Shown here: positions 63,088 to 64,000 of the stretch, one piece after another
How positions within the stretch are numbered: the first letter of the stretch is position 1
How the letters are laid out: each line of letters begins with the position of its first letter
Assembly: GCF_003627955.1 (NCBI RefSeq)
Contig: NZ_RBWS01000008.1
Span: 186,001-250,000 of the forward strand
Reading direction: 5' to 3'
DNA: 64,000 bases
Origin: Sphingobacterium puteale
Lineage (GTDB): Bacteria > Bacteroidota > Bacteroidia > Sphingobacteriales > Sphingobacteriaceae
Made by a program: the position numbers and the translations under genes
The notes under the pieces: generated by a model
What the model was told of the DNA's origin: nothing
The model's input: the letters and a program-made list of their open reading frames with translations, nothing else
Databases searched by the model: none

Positions 63088-63775
63088 TTAATTTTCTTTT
63101 TAATTCTTCCAGTTCTCTGTTGACGGAATCCGAACCACCAATGGATTCATTAATTTCATCTACTTTGCTTTTGTTGCCCATTGCGATCTCACCATAAGCT
63201 TTGGCGAGAGCCTCGTCCTCTTCGACCTTTTCTTTCATGCGCTCCAGCATGGAAATGGTACTGTTGGAGTCAATGTTGGCTAGTTGTCGGTTGACCATTT
63301 TTGCCGCATTGGATACTTTAACTCTTGCTTTCAAGGTTGATAATTCACTTTCCCATTTAGATATATTGAATTTAAGTATATCTACATTCTTGTGCAACTC
63401 CTCTGCAGAACTCTGATGAATTGTCGCCTGTTTTTCCAGCTCAGTGGCTTCGATCAACAATTGCTTTTTCAGTAGTAAGGCCTCTTTAGCTAGACTTTCT
63501 GCTTTTTCAGCAGAAAGTTCCCCTTTTTGAGCCTTCTGCAATAATAAAATAGCTTTGTTTTCAAATTCATTGGCTTCTTCTTTTTTCTTTTCACAGTTAT
63601 TCTGTGTACGTATGGCCAAGGCCTTTACTTTTGCATACGCTTCTAACGACTGCTCCAGGTCTTCTTTCATCTCACGGATACCTTGTTCCGTCATTTTGAT
63701 GGGGTCTTCCATTTTATCCACTACAGCGTGGATTTCTGCTTGACCGATTCTGAAAATTCTCTTAAAAATATTCAT
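63068..63775 (-). CDS. pspA: PspA/IM30 family protein
   Basis: 235 residues, almost entirely helical coiled coil: MNIFKRIFRIGQAEIHAVVD, EDPIKMTEQGIREMKEDLEQ, AKVKALAIRTQNNCEKKKEE. This is the PspA/Vipp1 fold that forms ESCRT-III-like assemblies on stressed membranes. No PspB, PspC or PspF lies nearby; instead the partners are flotillin, NfeD-like and AAA ATPase genes. It starts 4 bases after the CesT/YbjN-like gene. Confidence 0.9.
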   Translation of the reverse strand: MNIFKRIFRIGQAEIHAVVDKMEDPIKMTEQGIREMKEDLEQSLEAYAKVKALAIRTQNNCEKKKEEANEFENKAILLLQKAQKGELSAEKAESLAKEALLLKKQLLIEATELEKQATIHQSSAEELHKNVDILKFNISKWESELSTLKARVKVSNAAKMVNRQLANIDSNSTISMLERMKEKVEEDEALAKAYGEIAMGNKSKVDEINESIGGSDSVNRELEELKRKLNGDAEI

Positions 63776-63779
63776 TATT

Positions 63780-64000
63780 CTATAATTTTGAAAAACTAAT
63801 TAACTGATTATAATACTCGCTGATCAAAAGACTGAGCGAATTGATGGCGGCATCAAATTCATTCTGATCGAGATTATGTAGCTGCAGCGTATATCGGAAT
63901 ATGACTTTTCTGCCATCCTCTGTCAAAGCAAACCCGCCATGGATAATATCTCTATTTTTGATAAGTAACGATTTGAACATATCCATGTTTTCGTTGTTGA
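63780..64000 (-). CDS. CesT/YbjN-like protein, C-terminal part
   Basis: The minus-strand frame is still open at the window edge, so the N-terminus is missing. The visible 73 residues (NNENMDMFKSLLIKNRDIIH, FALTEDGRKVIFRYTLQL, NLDQNEFDAAINSLSLLI) fit the C-terminal half of the small CesT/YbjN chaperone-like fold. It sits 4 bases upstream of pspA, in keeping with such proteins heading PspA loci. Confidence 0.55.
   Translation of the reverse strand, partial: NNENMDMFKSLLIKNRDIIHGGFALTEDGRKVIFRYTLQLHNLDQNEFDAAINSLSLLISEYYNQLISFSKL

Overview
This window reads as chromosomal DNA from a member of the Bacteroidota, most likely Sphingobacterium or a close relative in the Sphingobacteriaceae. The reasons are the moderate G+C content, -7 boxes of the TAnnTTTG type just ahead of several start codons, a TonB-dependent receptor with a carboxypeptidase-like N-terminal domain, the lptE-TPR-secG-groES-groEL neighbourhood, and the protein sequences themselves. 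No rRNA, intact tRNA, complete insertion sequence, phage or CRISPR array was found.

Layout. 1-6666: the 3' end of an outer-membrane barrel gene, then a complete urease cluster (ureA, B, C, E, F, G, D) with a second ureE-like gene. UreC carries a twin-arginine-like N-terminal extension. 6773-19269: housekeeping genes (mutY, ssb, pheS, a TetR regulator, rlmD, an OmpA lipoprotein, miaB, a sigma-54 activator, lptE, a TPR protein, secG). 19570-24233: groES-groEL, then gamma-glutamyltransferase, MazG-like and dtd genes on the minus strand. 24369-26996: a TonB receptor under a TPP riboswitch, so probably a thiamine transporter. 27239-31289: an amidohydrolase, acylphosphatase, flippase and dusB. 31690-35211: part of a tryptophan operon (trpE, a chorismate mutase, trpG, trpC) behind a promoter, a leader peptide with three consecutive Trp codons and a terminator/antiterminator pair; trpD, F, B and A are not here. 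35249-41045: trmD, an ABC-F ATPase, then gluconate kinase and permease bordered by debris (a tRNA-like remnant, a gnd tail, a broken arr-like gene).

43053-49699 is a lipid-type operon resembling E. coli ynbABCD: a CDP-alcohol phosphatidyltransferase, a CdsA-like enzyme, a PAP2/dual-specificity phosphatase fusion and an alpha/beta hydrolase-methyltransferase fusion. An SDR and a patatin-fold protein that lacks the usual catalytic Ser and Asp are added to it. 49778-53429 is an accessory stretch with a long hairpin, a ParE/RelE-type toxin-antitoxin pair, a gene broken in a homopolymer, and two uncharacterised genes.

53568-64000 is a membrane-stress type locus on the minus strand: a CesT/YbjN-like protein (cut by the window end), a PspA homologue, a small DUF4177-like protein, a membrane protein with an NfeD-like tail, a flotillin-like protein, a serine hydrolase and a 1614-residue coiled-coil AAA ATPase.

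The best candidates for under-described biology are the ynb-like operon with its pseudo-patatin, the PspA/flotillin/giant ATPase locus, the possibly exported urease, and the trp attenuator.
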